12,355 bases of DNA, from contig JAHEIA010000030.1 of the NCBI GenBank assembly GCA_024639625.1, forward strand, positions 1-12,355, written 5' to 3'. Position 1 is the first letter of the stretch. Each line of letters starts with the position of its first letter. Position numbers and translations under genes: made by a program. This document shows, piece after piece, positions 6,901 to 12,355 of the stretch. A model generated the notes under the pieces. The model searched no databases and was not told the DNA's origin. It saw only the letters and a list, made by a program, of their open reading frames with translations. This DNA comes from Chromatiales bacterium. Its GTDB lineage: Bacteria; Pseudomonadota; Gammaproteobacteria; Chromatiales; Chromatiaceae.

Positions 6901-6976
6901 TGCCACCCTGCTGACCCTGATCGTAGTGCCGGTGCTCTACGCGATCCTGTTTCGCATACCGAATCCCGCACGTTGA
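3929..6976 (+). CDS. RND-type (HAE1/AcrB-like) efflux pump, inner-membrane permease
   Basis: The 1015-residue proton-driven trimeric pump exports hydrophobic or toxic compounds across both membranes together with the adaptor. Seen: the first membrane helix at about 12-29, a large periplasmic loop to about 335, helices 2-6 at about 335-490, a seventh at about 525-543, a second periplasmic loop to about 858, and helices 8-12 from 862 to the end. The fourth helix carries GMLVDNAIVVAEG (398-410): D402 corresponds to AcrB Asp407, but the Asp408 position is N403. The other relay residues are present: K924 in LIKNAIVLIEE, and R954/R956 with T964/T965 in SRLRPVVLAAATT. YPGATAQQVQDEV (51-63) is the usual porter-domain motif. 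The ribosome site is weak (GCAGG). An 8-A run at 4680-4687 lies within the gene. No outer-membrane factor follows, so TolC-like protein must come from elsewhere. Confidence 0.93.
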   Translation: MNIGEFSVKNKVTSWLLVIIMVGGGIWGFEEMGKLEDPAFTIKLAKIITLYPGATAQQVQDEVTYHIEDAIQRMEQVRHIKMSISRPGMSDIQIEFKDKYRARDFPNIYDELRRKIADMKDELPPGAGDPMIIDEFGDVYGVYVALSGEGYSWRDLWDFADQFKRQLVLVPGVRKVSIGGEQDEVVYVEVSRSRLGELGISVESIAQILQSQNVVADAGSVLVGDEYLRIEPTGEFTSVKAIGDVLISSDEKKLVYLKDIANIIRAYKEVPNQLYYVNGKPSLTLGISMQAGENVVAVGDRLAQRIQELMPMVPAGMELTSIYNQPLEVDKSVGGFLVSVGQAVAIVIIVLLLFMGLRTGIIIGAVLLITVSGTLLLMHLNGIELQRISLGALVIALGMLVDNAIVVAEGMLVRMQAGMQAAQAAREAVGKTIWALLGGTVIGILAFSAIGLSPDSTGEFANSLFYVILYSLLLSWVTGISTTPLLCALLLKPGKPGEEEQKDPYAGLAFRMYRGILDKALRLRYLTVGVVIALFVVAVIGFGSVKQAFFPESNTPLFFVDIWEIEGTDIRKTREDTLKVSEFLRSLEGVEQTSTIIGGPHQRFTLVYDPKEIAPAYSQIIVQTDTRERIAEVWDKVQVYLDDEMPWTDPILKSLRIGPGRDSKIEARFHGPEPAVLRQLSEQAQAIMRADPEAKEIRDDWRQPVKLVRPIFNEQVGRQLGITREDLSSALEYAFEGTPVGLYRDGIRVLPILARAPADERGDVGNLRDIQVWSPAFQRAVPVTQVISGVETVWENTVIRSRDRQQTIIASCNPTGELATPLFQRLRTQIEAMELPPGYSLSWGGEYEDSARAQGALASALPGGFLLMILTSILLFGKVRQPLIIWLTVPLAAVGITAGLLAFNAAFDFMSLLGALSLVGLLIKNAIVLIEEIDQQIEEGKPHYAAILDSGVSRLRPVVLAAATTILGLIPLLQDVFFVNMSITIMAGLGFATLLTLIVVPVLYAILFRIPNPAR

Positions 6977-6993
6977 CCAAAGGTGCCGCGGGC

Positions 6994-7284
6994 TCAACCC
7001 TCCCAGGCGGTTGCCTCGCGCAGCGCTTTGCGCTTGCCCCTTGCCACCCGGGTCGCCATTGGGGACCGCAATGGCTTGTGCCGCCCGCGCCCGAAACCCG
7101 CAGCAAGCGCTGCCCGCCGCGTGCCGGCGACGCGCTTAGGGGTACGAGAGGCCCTCGGCTTGCGTCCCCGATAGGCTTCGAACAACCGCTCGCCCCATTC
7201 GAACAGCGCCGCGAGGAGTGCAAGCGCCGTGTAAAAAGCGGACAAGAACCCCGTGAGTATCAATAGATCTACCGCAGAATCCAT
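6994..7284 (-). CDS. Probable small membrane protein with basic C-terminal tail (unrecognised)
   Basis: I do not recognise the family. The 96-residue product starts at ATG 7284-7282, chosen because GGGGGAA lies about seven bases upstream; a second ATG six bases earlier overlaps that site. Residues 5-27 form one hydrophobic segment (DLLILTGFLSAFYTALALLAALF), followed by EWGERLFEAY and then a strongly basic tail, about 20 Arg/Lys in the last 60 residues, so the topology should be N-out or in with the tail in the cytoplasm (positive-inside rule). It ends tail-to-tail with the pump gene, 17 bases apart, and is divergent from frdC. The opposite-strand frames here look like shadows. That a good ribosome site and a coherent membrane segment coincide supports a real gene; no homology is asserted. 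Confidence 0.5.
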   Translation of the reverse strand: MDSAVDLLILTGFLSAFYTALALLAALFEWGERLFEAYRGRKPRASRTPKRVAGTRRAALAAGFGRGRHKPLRSPMATRVARGKRKALREATAWEG

Positions 7285-7407
7285 GAGCATTTCCCCCGTG
7301 ATCTCCAACGCCGTTGGCTGCATCCTCGCCTGTCCGGTGACTCAGAGCACGAGTCTGTTCAGATCGGGTGAGGTCGGCGACCAAAATCGGGCGATTGCTG
7401 CAAATTG

Positions 7408-7421
7408 TTGAGCCAGATCAG
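7408..7421 (+). promoter_or_regulatory. FNR/Anr-like binding site upstream of frdCAB
   Basis: TTGAG-CCAG-ATCAG matches the FNR consensus TTGAT-N4-ATCAA at 8 of 10 defined bases; both mismatches are at the fifth base of a half-site. Its centre is about 60 bases before the start predicted from the promoter at 7440-7468, a usual activating position. The match suits an anaerobically induced fumarate reductase; binding is inferred. Confidence 0.45.
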
Positions 7422-7439
7422 AGTTTGCGCACAAACCAC

Positions 7440-7468
7440 TTCGGAAAAGCGCAAGGAAACGCTAATAT
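7440..7468 (+). promoter_or_regulatory. Candidate promoter of frdCAB
   Basis: TTCGGA (7440-7445), a weak -35, is 17 bases from TAATAT (7463-7468), a 4-of-6 match to -10 in the only AT-rich patch before frdC. A weak -35 fits activator dependence. TATTCT at 7466-7471 is an alternative -10. The short inverted repeat GTTTG-CGCA-CAAAC (7423-7436) lies between this and the FNR-like site. Confidence 0.4.
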
Positions 7469-7508
7469 TCTTTTCTAAACTCCGTCTCAGCGCACGGGCG
7501 AACCACGA

Positions 7509-8246
7509 ATGAAGGATGTCCCCATCGCAGCCACATCATGCGGGCCCGCGCGGCTGGACCTACTGCAGAGCGCGACGGGGCTGTTCCTCGCTCTGTTCAT
7601 GTGGCTGCACATGTTTTTCGTGTCCTCCATTCTGTTGAGCAAGGACGCGTTCTGGACGGTGGCCCGTTTTTTTGAGGGCTACTTCATCTTCGGACGGCCG
7701 ATTCCGCTTCTGGTCTCGGCGTTCGTCGGCTTCATCTTTTTTATCATCGTAGCGCACGCGGCCTTGGCGATGCGCAAATTCCCAGCCACCTGGCGCCAGT
7801 ATCGAACCTTCTGGAGCCATATGCGCGCCATGCATCATGCGGACACCACGCTATGGATGGTGCAGCTGGTAACCGGATTCGCCATGTTCTTCTTGGCTTC
7901 GGTACACCTCTACCTGATGGCCACCCATCCCGAGTTGATCGGTCCCTACGCCTCCGCCGACCGCGTCTGGAGCGGCCGCATGTGGCCGCTCTATCTGCTG
8001 CTGCTGTTCGCCGTGGAACTGCATGGCGGCGTCGGTCTATACCGGCTCGCCGTCAAATGGGGATGGTGGAGCTCCAATGACCCGCTGCGCTCGCGCCTGC
8101 GCATGAAGCGGGCAAAATGGGGACTTACTCTCTTCTTTCTCGCCCTCGGCCTGATGTCTCTCGCCGCCTACATCAAGATCGGCATAGCCCACGCCCCCAG
8201 CGCCGGCGAGCTGTACCTTCCGGACTGGTTACAGGCACAACCATGA
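7509..8246 (+). CDS. frdC: Fumarate reductase dihaem cytochrome b subunit (Wolinella type)
   Basis: The 245-residue five-helix membrane anchor carries two haem b groups and the menaquinol site. Compared from memory with Wolinella succinogenes FrdC, the key residues are all present at a constant offset of ten: haem ligands H34, H83, H133 and H172 (Wolinella 44, 93, 143, 182); E56 (Wolinella Glu66, menaquinol oxidation); and E170 (Glu180, the proton E-pathway). Conserved blocks are [20 protein letters not shown] (19-37), [10 protein letters not shown] (83-92), [18 protein letters not shown] (112-129) and [20 protein letters not shown] (159-178). The start is the only ATG before the first helix; its ribosome site is weak. 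Gene order C-A-B is as in Wolinella, and the stop overlaps the frdA start (ATGA). In vivo it may also run as a succinate dehydrogenase. Confidence 0.96.
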   Translation: MKDVPIAATSCGPARLDLLQSATGLFLALFMWLHMFFVSSILLSKDAFWTVARFFEGYFIFGRPIPLLVSAFVGFIFFIIVAHAALAMRKFPATWRQYRTFWSHMRAMHHADTTLWMVQLVTGFAMFFLASVHLYLMATHPELIGPYASADRVWSGRMWPLYLLLLFAVELHGGVGLYRLAVKWGWWSSNDPLRSRLRMKRAKWGLTLFFLALGLMSLAAYIKIGIAHAPSAGELYLPDWLQAQP

Positions 8247-10225
8247 AACTGATCTACACCGATGTGCTGGTCATCGGCGGCGGCCTGGCCGGCCTGCGCG
8301 CTGCGATGGGCGTACGGCGTCGCGGGCTGGAAACCCTCGTGCTTTCATTGGTACCGGCCAAGCGTTCTCATTCCGTAGCGGCCCAAGGCGGCATGCAGGC
8401 CAGCCTGGCCAACAGTGTTAAGGGGGCGGGCGACAACGAAGACGTGCACTTCCAGGACACTGTGCGCGGCAGCGACTGGGGCTGCGACCAGATCGTCGCC
8501 CGCATGTTTACCCATATGGCGCCCAAGGCAGTACGCGAACTCGCGGCCTGGGGCGTGCCTTGGAACCGGGTGCGCAAGGGGCGCCACGAGGCGGTCATCA
8601 ACGGCGAGCGCATCACCCTCACCGCACCCGACGAGGCGCACGGTTTGATTACCGCGCGGGACTTCGGCGGCACCAAGAAATGGCGCACCTGCTACACCTC
8701 CGACGGCACCGGCCACGCCATGCTATATACTCTCGGCGATCGCGCCATTGCCGAAGCTATCCCGGTCCACGAGCGCAAAGAGGCCCTGGCTCTGATCCAC
8801 GACTCCGGCCGCTGCCATGGGGCAGTGGTGCGGGATCTGATCAGCGGTGAGCTGAGCGCCTACCTGGCGCGCGCCACGATCATGGCCACCGGCGGCTACG
8901 GACGCATTTACGGCGTATCTACCAATGCGGTCATCAACGAAGGCATGGGCCAAGCCCTCGCACTGGAAACCGGCGTCGCGCGCCTGGCGAATCTGGAAGC
9001 GATCCAGTTCCACCCCACCGCAATCGTACCGGCCGGCATCCTGGTCACCGAGGGCTGCCGCGGCGACGGCGGACTGCTACGCGACGCGGACGGACACCGT
9101 TTCATGCCGGACTATGAGCCGGAGAAGAAAGAGCTCGCCTCCCGCGACGTGGTGTCGCGGCGTATGGCCGAGCACATGCGCCGCGGCAAGGGTGTGAACG
9201 GGAGCTTCGGCAAACACCTGTGGCTGGACATCACCGTCCTCGGAGCGGCCCACATCGATAAAAACCTGCGGGAAGTCAAAGACATCTGCCGCTACTTCCT
9301 GGGCATCGATCCGGCAAAGGCGTGGATCCCGGTGCGCCCGACCCAGCACTATTCCATGGGCGGCATCCGCACCGACCACCGGGGTGAGAGTCCCTGGCTG
9401 CGCGGCCTGTTCGCCTGCGGCGAGGCCTCCTGCTGGGATATGCACGGATTCAACCGCCTCGGAGGGAATTCGGTCGCGGAGACCGTGGTTTCCGGAATGC
9501 TGGTGTCCGAGTACGTCGCGGACTTCTGCGCATCGGCGGAGGGCAACCTCGCCATCTCGACCTCGCTGGTTGAGGATTTCGTATCCCGCGAACACGGCAG
9601 GCTGAGCCGCTTGCTCGCGACCCGGGGCAGCGAGAACGCCGTACATCTGCGCAAGCGCATGGAGCAGATCATGATCGAGAAGGTGGGTCTGTTCCGCAAC
9701 GGACCGGACCTTGCGTCCGCGATCGAAGAACTGCGTGGCCTGCTGCGGGCGGCGCGCAAGGTCGGGGTCCGCTGCCAGAGCCGGGCTGCCAACCCCGAGC
9801 TGATGCTGGCCTACCGACTGCCACGGATGCTGAAGATCGCTCTGTCCGCCACCCTGGGTGCATTCCAGCGCACCGAAAGTCGCGGAGCGCATTTTCGCGA
9901 AGATCATACTGCTCGCAACGACCGCGACTGGCTCAACCGCACCTTGTACCAATGGGCCAACGAGGACGACGAGCTGCCGACCCTTGCGTACCAGCCGCTC
10001 GACGTGGCAAGCATGGAGCTGCCCCCCGGCTTCCGCGGCTACGGGGCCAAGAACATCCTGGAGCACCCCGCTACGGCCCCCCGGCAGGCCGCGATCGACA
10101 AGCTGATGCAAAATCACGAACGTACCGAAAGACATGCGCTCCAGGAGGCGCTGATGCCGTTCCGACACCTGCTACCGGAACGCTACCGGGGCAACAACGA
10201 ACGTCTGAGCGAACCACTGCCATGA
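8243..10225 (+). CDS. frdA: Fumarate reductase flavoprotein subunit
   Basis: The 660-residue catalytic subunit reduces fumarate to succinate on a covalently bound FAD, facing the cytoplasm. Seen: the dinucleotide site [14 protein letters not shown] at 8-21; [14 protein letters not shown] at 41-54 with H43, the FAD-linking histidine; [12 protein letters not shown] at 213-224; the active-site residues H257 (FHPT), R301 (SRDVV), H369 (QHYSMGG) and R405 (FNRLGGNS); and [15 protein letters not shown] at 388-402. Several numbers equal those of the Wolinella enzyme (43, 257, 301, 369). The C-terminal domain 440-660 includes REDH (552-555) and a WL.RTL block. Length fits the ~656-residue Wolinella protein. 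ATG 8243 overlaps the frdC stop (ATGA) with AGG about eight bases upstream, and the stop overlaps frdB the same way, so the three proteins are translationally coupled. An upstream open frame from 8117 is out of frame with frdC and not used. Confidence 0.97.
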   Translation: MKLIYTDVLVIGGGLAGLRAAMGVRRRGLETLVLSLVPAKRSHSVAAQGGMQASLANSVKGAGDNEDVHFQDTVRGSDWGCDQIVARMFTHMAPKAVRELAAWGVPWNRVRKGRHEAVINGERITLTAPDEAHGLITARDFGGTKKWRTCYTSDGTGHAMLYTLGDRAIAEAIPVHERKEALALIHDSGRCHGAVVRDLISGELSAYLARATIMATGGYGRIYGVSTNAVINEGMGQALALETGVARLANLEAIQFHPTAIVPAGILVTEGCRGDGGLLRDADGHRFMPDYEPEKKELASRDVVSRRMAEHMRRGKGVNGSFGKHLWLDITVLGAAHIDKNLREVKDICRYFLGIDPAKAWIPVRPTQHYSMGGIRTDHRGESPWLRGLFACGEASCWDMHGFNRLGGNSVAETVVSGMLVSEYVADFCASAEGNLAISTSLVEDFVSREHGRLSRLLATRGSENAVHLRKRMEQIMIEKVGLFRNGPDLASAIEELRGLLRAARKVGVRCQSRAANPELMLAYRLPRMLKIALSATLGAFQRTESRGAHFREDHTARNDRDWLNRTLYQWANEDDELPTLAYQPLDVASMELPPGFRGYGAKNILEHPATAPRQAAIDKLMQNHERTERHALQEALMPFRHLLPERYRGNNERLSEPLP

Positions 10226-10950
10226 GCCGCACCCTCACCTTCAGCATCTTTCGCCACAACCCGGGGGATCCCGGTAGCCGTCCCGGGCTGGACGTCTTCA
10301 CGCTGGAAGAGGCTCCGGGGATGACCTTGTTCATCGCCCTCAATCTGCTGCGTGACGAACAGGATCCGAGTCTCGCCTTCGACTTCGTGTGCCGCGCCGG
10401 CGTGTGCGGCAGTTGCGGCATGATCATCAACGGTCGCCCCGGACTCGCCTGCCGCACCCTGACGGAGGCCCTCCCCCCTAGAATCACCCTACTGCCCCTG
10501 CCGACCTTCGAGCTGATCGCCGACCTGTCGGTGAACACCGGAAAATGGATGCGCGCGCTGAGCGAGCGTCTGCAGACCTGGGTCCATCTGGACGAAGAAA
10601 CGGATCCGGACCGCCTGGAAGAACCCATGGAGCCCGAGCGCGCGGAAGCGATCTACGAGCTCGACCGCTGCATCGAGTGCGGATGCTGCGTAGCCGCCTG
10701 CGGCACGGCGCGCATGCGGGAGGATTTCGTCGGCGCCGTAGGACTGAACAAGATCGCGCGCTTTCGTGCCGACCCGCGCGACAAGCGTAGCGAGGCTCAG
10801 TATTTCGAGCTGATCGGCGATGACGAAGGGGTGTTCGGCTGTATGAGTCTGCTCGGGTGCCAGGACGTCTGCCCGAAGAGCCTGTCACTGCAAACCCAGA
10901 TCGCATTTCTGCGCAGAAAGATGGTGCAGATAGGCGCCGGCTTCGCGTAG
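10222..10950 (+). CDS. frdB: Fumarate reductase iron-sulfur subunit
   Basis: The 242-residue electron-transfer subunit passes electrons from the FrdC haems to the FAD of FrdA through three clusters. Ligands seen: [2Fe-2S] C57, C62, C65 and C77 ([13 protein letters not shown]); [4Fe-4S] C150, C153, C156 and C217; [3Fe-4S] C160, C207 and C213. The [13 protein letters not shown] motif (150-162), the [17 protein letters not shown] block (165-181) and [23 protein letters not shown] (199-221) are the form seen in the Wolinella/Campylobacter type rather than the E. coli CINCGLC form. All ligands are intact. ATG overlaps the frdA stop (ATGA) with no clear ribosome site of its own, so translation should depend on coupling. 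It is the last gene of the operon; ureG is convergent 112 bases away. Confidence 0.97.
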   Translation: MSRTLTFSIFRHNPGDPGSRPGLDVFTLEEAPGMTLFIALNLLRDEQDPSLAFDFVCRAGVCGSCGMIINGRPGLACRTLTEALPPRITLLPLPTFELIADLSVNTGKWMRALSERLQTWVHLDEETDPDRLEEPMEPERAEAIYELDRCIECGCCVAACGTARMREDFVGAVGLNKIARFRADPRDKRSEAQYFELIGDDEGVFGCMSLLGCQDVCPKSLSLQTQIAFLRRKMVQIGAGFA

Positions 10951-11062
10951 ATCGCAGGCGATCCGCCGCCGCGAACGCCCTACACCTGCAAATTGCTAGT
11001 TAACGGAGGTCTTTCACTGGCGAGCAACGATTACCGGCACGGCACGCAGTTGCTTTGCTTGT
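10951..11062. other. Convergent intergenic region between frdB and ureG
   Basis: These 112 bases separate two converging genes. The stop of frdB is in a small repeat GATCGC-AG-GCGATC (10950-10963), and AGCAAC (11023-11028) with GTTGCT (11049-11054) could pair across a 20-nt loop, followed by a T-rich but broken tail. Neither is a convincing intrinsic terminator. No gene is supported. Confidence 0.4.
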
Positions 11063-11710
11063 TCAGGCTGGTCGCGTCGGCGGCTCGCGGGTTCCGGCAC
11101 CGAGCATTCCCTCGCGCTCGATAAAAGCGACGATCTGGGCAACGCCCGTGCCCCGCTTGAGGTCGGTGAATACCCAGGGGCGCTCAGCGCGCATTCGATT
11201 GGTATCGGCTTCCATCACGTCCAAGGAGGCTCCGACATAGGGCGCCAGGTCAATCTTGTTGATCACCAGCAGGTCGGAGCGGGTGATGCCGGGGCCCCCT
11301 TTGCGCGGGATCTTCTCGCCCTCGGCAACGTCGATCACATAGATGGCGAGGTCGGCCAGTTCCGGGCTGAAGGTGGCCGCTAGATTGTCGCCGCCGCTTT
11401 CAATGAACACTAGGTCGAGATGCGGAAAACGCTGCTGCAGATCCTCGATCGCGGCCAGGTTCATGGAGGCGTCCTCACGAATCGCGGTGTGCGGGCAACC
11501 GCCTGTCTCGACGCCGAGGATGCGCTCCGCCGGCAGCGCCTGCGCCCGCGTCAGGATCTGCGCGTCCTCCTGGGTGTAGATGTCGTTGGTGATGACCGCC
11601 ATGTCGTAACGATCGCGCAGTGCCGTGCACAACGCCTCGAGCAGTGCCGTCTTGCCGGAACCCACCGGTCCGCCGACCCCGATGCGCAGTGGCTGTTTTC
11701 TGTGGGTCAT
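11063..11710 (-). CDS. ureG: Urease accessory GTPase UreG
   Basis: The 215-residue cytoplasmic GTPase drives nickel delivery to apo-urease together with UreF, UreH/UreD and UreE. Seen: Walker A GPVGSGKT at 14-21; [12 protein letters not shown] at 39-50; the invariant metal-binding CPH at 72-74 in the [17 protein letters not shown] block; [16 protein letters not shown] at 103-118; the G4-like NKIDL at 151-155; and a C-terminal RGTGV. All motifs are intact and the length is normal (~205-215). The last ~10 residues (REPPTRPA) are a poorly conserved tail. The start ATG is 17 bases after the ureF stop, with AGGAAGAGG just upstream, so it is cotranscribed with ureF; it is the last gene of the cluster in this direction, convergent with frdB. 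Confidence 0.97.
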   Translation of the reverse strand: MTHRKQPLRIGVGGPVGSGKTALLEALCTALRDRYDMAVITNDIYTQEDAQILTRAQALPAERILGVETGGCPHTAIREDASMNLAAIEDLQQRFPHLDLVFIESGGDNLAATFSPELADLAIYVIDVAEGEKIPRKGGPGITRSDLLVINKIDLAPYVGASLDVMEADTNRMRAERPWVFTDLKRGTGVAQIVAFIEREGMLGAGTREPPTRPA

Positions 11711-11727
11711 CGCCTCTTCCTATTCGC

Positions 11728-12355
11728 TCAAGAGCGGAACAACCGAGTGTACTGGTTTTCGTGACGGCTGCTCGCGATGGCAAGCGCGGGCGCGGCAGCG
11801 CCGATCTCGCCGTCCGGCAGTGCAAGCGCCCGATCGATGGCCGCGGGTAGGCGTGCAGCGAGTTCGAGTTGGATCTGCTGCCCGGCGGTTTGGCCTAGAG
11901 GCACCAGCTTGACCGCCGCCGCCACCTGGGTCTCCAGCCAATTCCAGGAGTAACCCAGTGCGCAGTCGTCGAGCCCGATCCGCCAGTGCTCCGCTGCCAA
12001 TGCGAACGGCGCTGCCTGACAATGCCGCAGCGAATCGCGCCATTGCGCGGCACGCGCCATGCCAAGGTCGATCAGCAACCTGCTCAGCGCCCGCGCGCGG
12101 TTGCGCTCCTCGGCGCGGAGCTCGCGGGTCTCCCGGCTAGCGTACAGTTGCCGCGCCCAGTCACGGAGCGCCGACTCGTCGCCACGCCCACAGGCCTCGT
12201 ACAAACGTTTTAGGATCGGCAGATCGAGCAGCGCCAGGTTGTCCTCCAGCAATCCACTCAGCCAGTCCACGAGGCTCTCGGCGTCGCTAACCCAGCCGGT
12301 TTCTACCGCCCACTCGAGCCCTTGGGAATAGGTGAATCCACCGACCGGCAAGGCC
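11728..12355 (-). CDS. ureF: Urease accessory protein UreF (5' end cut by window edge)
   Basis: The frame enters from the right edge and ends at TGA 11728-11730, giving 208 residues. The first complete codons read Ala-Leu-Pro, so the TTG at 12351 is an internal leucine, and the true start, probably only 15-25 codons further, lies outside. Seen: ALPVGGFTYSQGLE at the left end, the hallmark UreF N-terminal motif; an all-helical body; ALGYSWNWLETQVAAAVKLVPLGQTAGQQI in the C-terminal half (split here only for description); and the terminal SSRHENQYTRLFRS. UreF bridges UreD/UreH and UreG and acts as the checkpoint for GTP-dependent nickel insertion. The upstream cluster (structural genes, ureE) should lie beyond the right edge. 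Confidence 0.95.
   Translation of the reverse strand, partial: ALPVGGFTYSQGLEWAVETGWVSDAESLVDWLSGLLEDNLALLDLPILKRLYEACGRGDESALRDWARQLYASRETRELRAEERNRARALSRLLIDLGMARAAQWRDSLRHCQAAPFALAAEHWRIGLDDCALGYSWNWLETQVAAAVKLVPLGQTAGQQIQLELAARLPAAIDRALALPDGEIGAAAPALAIASSRHENQYTRLFRS

Noticed and set aside
6977..6993. Shared terminator between the pump gene and the convergent small gene
   Set aside because: The 17 bases contain no stem-loop and no T run on either strand.
9077..10168. Long minus-strand open frame (363 codons) opposite frdA
   Set aside because: Fully contained in frdA, whose conserved residues are intact; the antisense product has no recognisable motif.
10995..11040. GGAGG after frdB as the ribosome site of a small gene
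   Set aside because: No ATG, GTG or TTG follows at a suitable distance; only a CTG, giving a short frame that runs into the end of ureG on the opposite strand.
11023..11054. AGCAAC/GTTGCT pair as a terminator for frdB
   Set aside because: A 6-bp stem with a 20-nt loop and a broken T tail is too weak.

Overview
The window is GC-rich, densely coded DNA, most likely the chromosome of a gammaproteobacterium. The basis for that is the gene content (a proteobacterial-type HAE1 RND pump, a PmtA-like methyltransferase, urease accessory genes), strong Shine-Dalgarno sites on several genes and sigma70-like promoters. An energy-flexible lineage that can respire without oxygen is suggested by a complete fumarate reductase operon. 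I cannot name a genus, and the class assignment is inference.

Layout. (a) 1-339, minus: the N-terminal part of a class I SAM methyltransferase, cut by the left edge. (b) 340-442: a divergent intergenic region with a strong 29-nt palindrome, a GC hairpin and a sigma70-like promoter. (c) 443-931, plus: an exported staphylococcal-nuclease-like protein. (d) 1123-1764, plus: a PmtA-like phospholipid N-methyltransferase. (e) 1765-2125: a gene-free, inverted-repeat-rich stretch. (f) 2126-2485, plus: a secreted glycine-zipper protein, followed by a textbook intrinsic terminator (2528-2574). (g) 2769-6976, plus: a two-gene RND efflux operon (lipoprotein adaptor and inner-membrane pump) behind a consensus -10 box that lies inside an inverted repeat. 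No outer-membrane channel or regulator gene is adjacent. (h) 6994-7284, minus: a probable small membrane protein with a basic tail. (i) 7509-10950, plus: frdC-frdA-frdB, coupled by ATGA overlaps, encoding a Wolinella-type dihaem menaquinol:fumarate reductase, with an FNR-like site upstream. (j) 11063-12355, minus: ureG and the 5'-truncated ureF, the end of a urease accessory cluster that enters from the right edge.

How the genes work together. The pump genes form one export unit, which must borrow a TolC-like channel encoded elsewhere. FrdC, FrdA and FrdB form one membrane complex that links the quinone pool to fumarate/succinate; the FNR-like site fits oxygen control. UreF and UreG mature urease by nickel delivery. 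The nuclease, the phospholipid methyltransferase and the glycine-zipper protein are separate single-gene units.

I found no CRISPR array, insertion sequence, tRNA, rRNA or convincing undescribed multi-gene system. The points most worth a second look are regulatory DNA (palindromes at 358-386, 1820-1860 and 2726-2738; FNR-like site at 7408-7421), the complete Wolinella-type reductase in this background, and a nuclease with Gln at its usual catalytic Glu.
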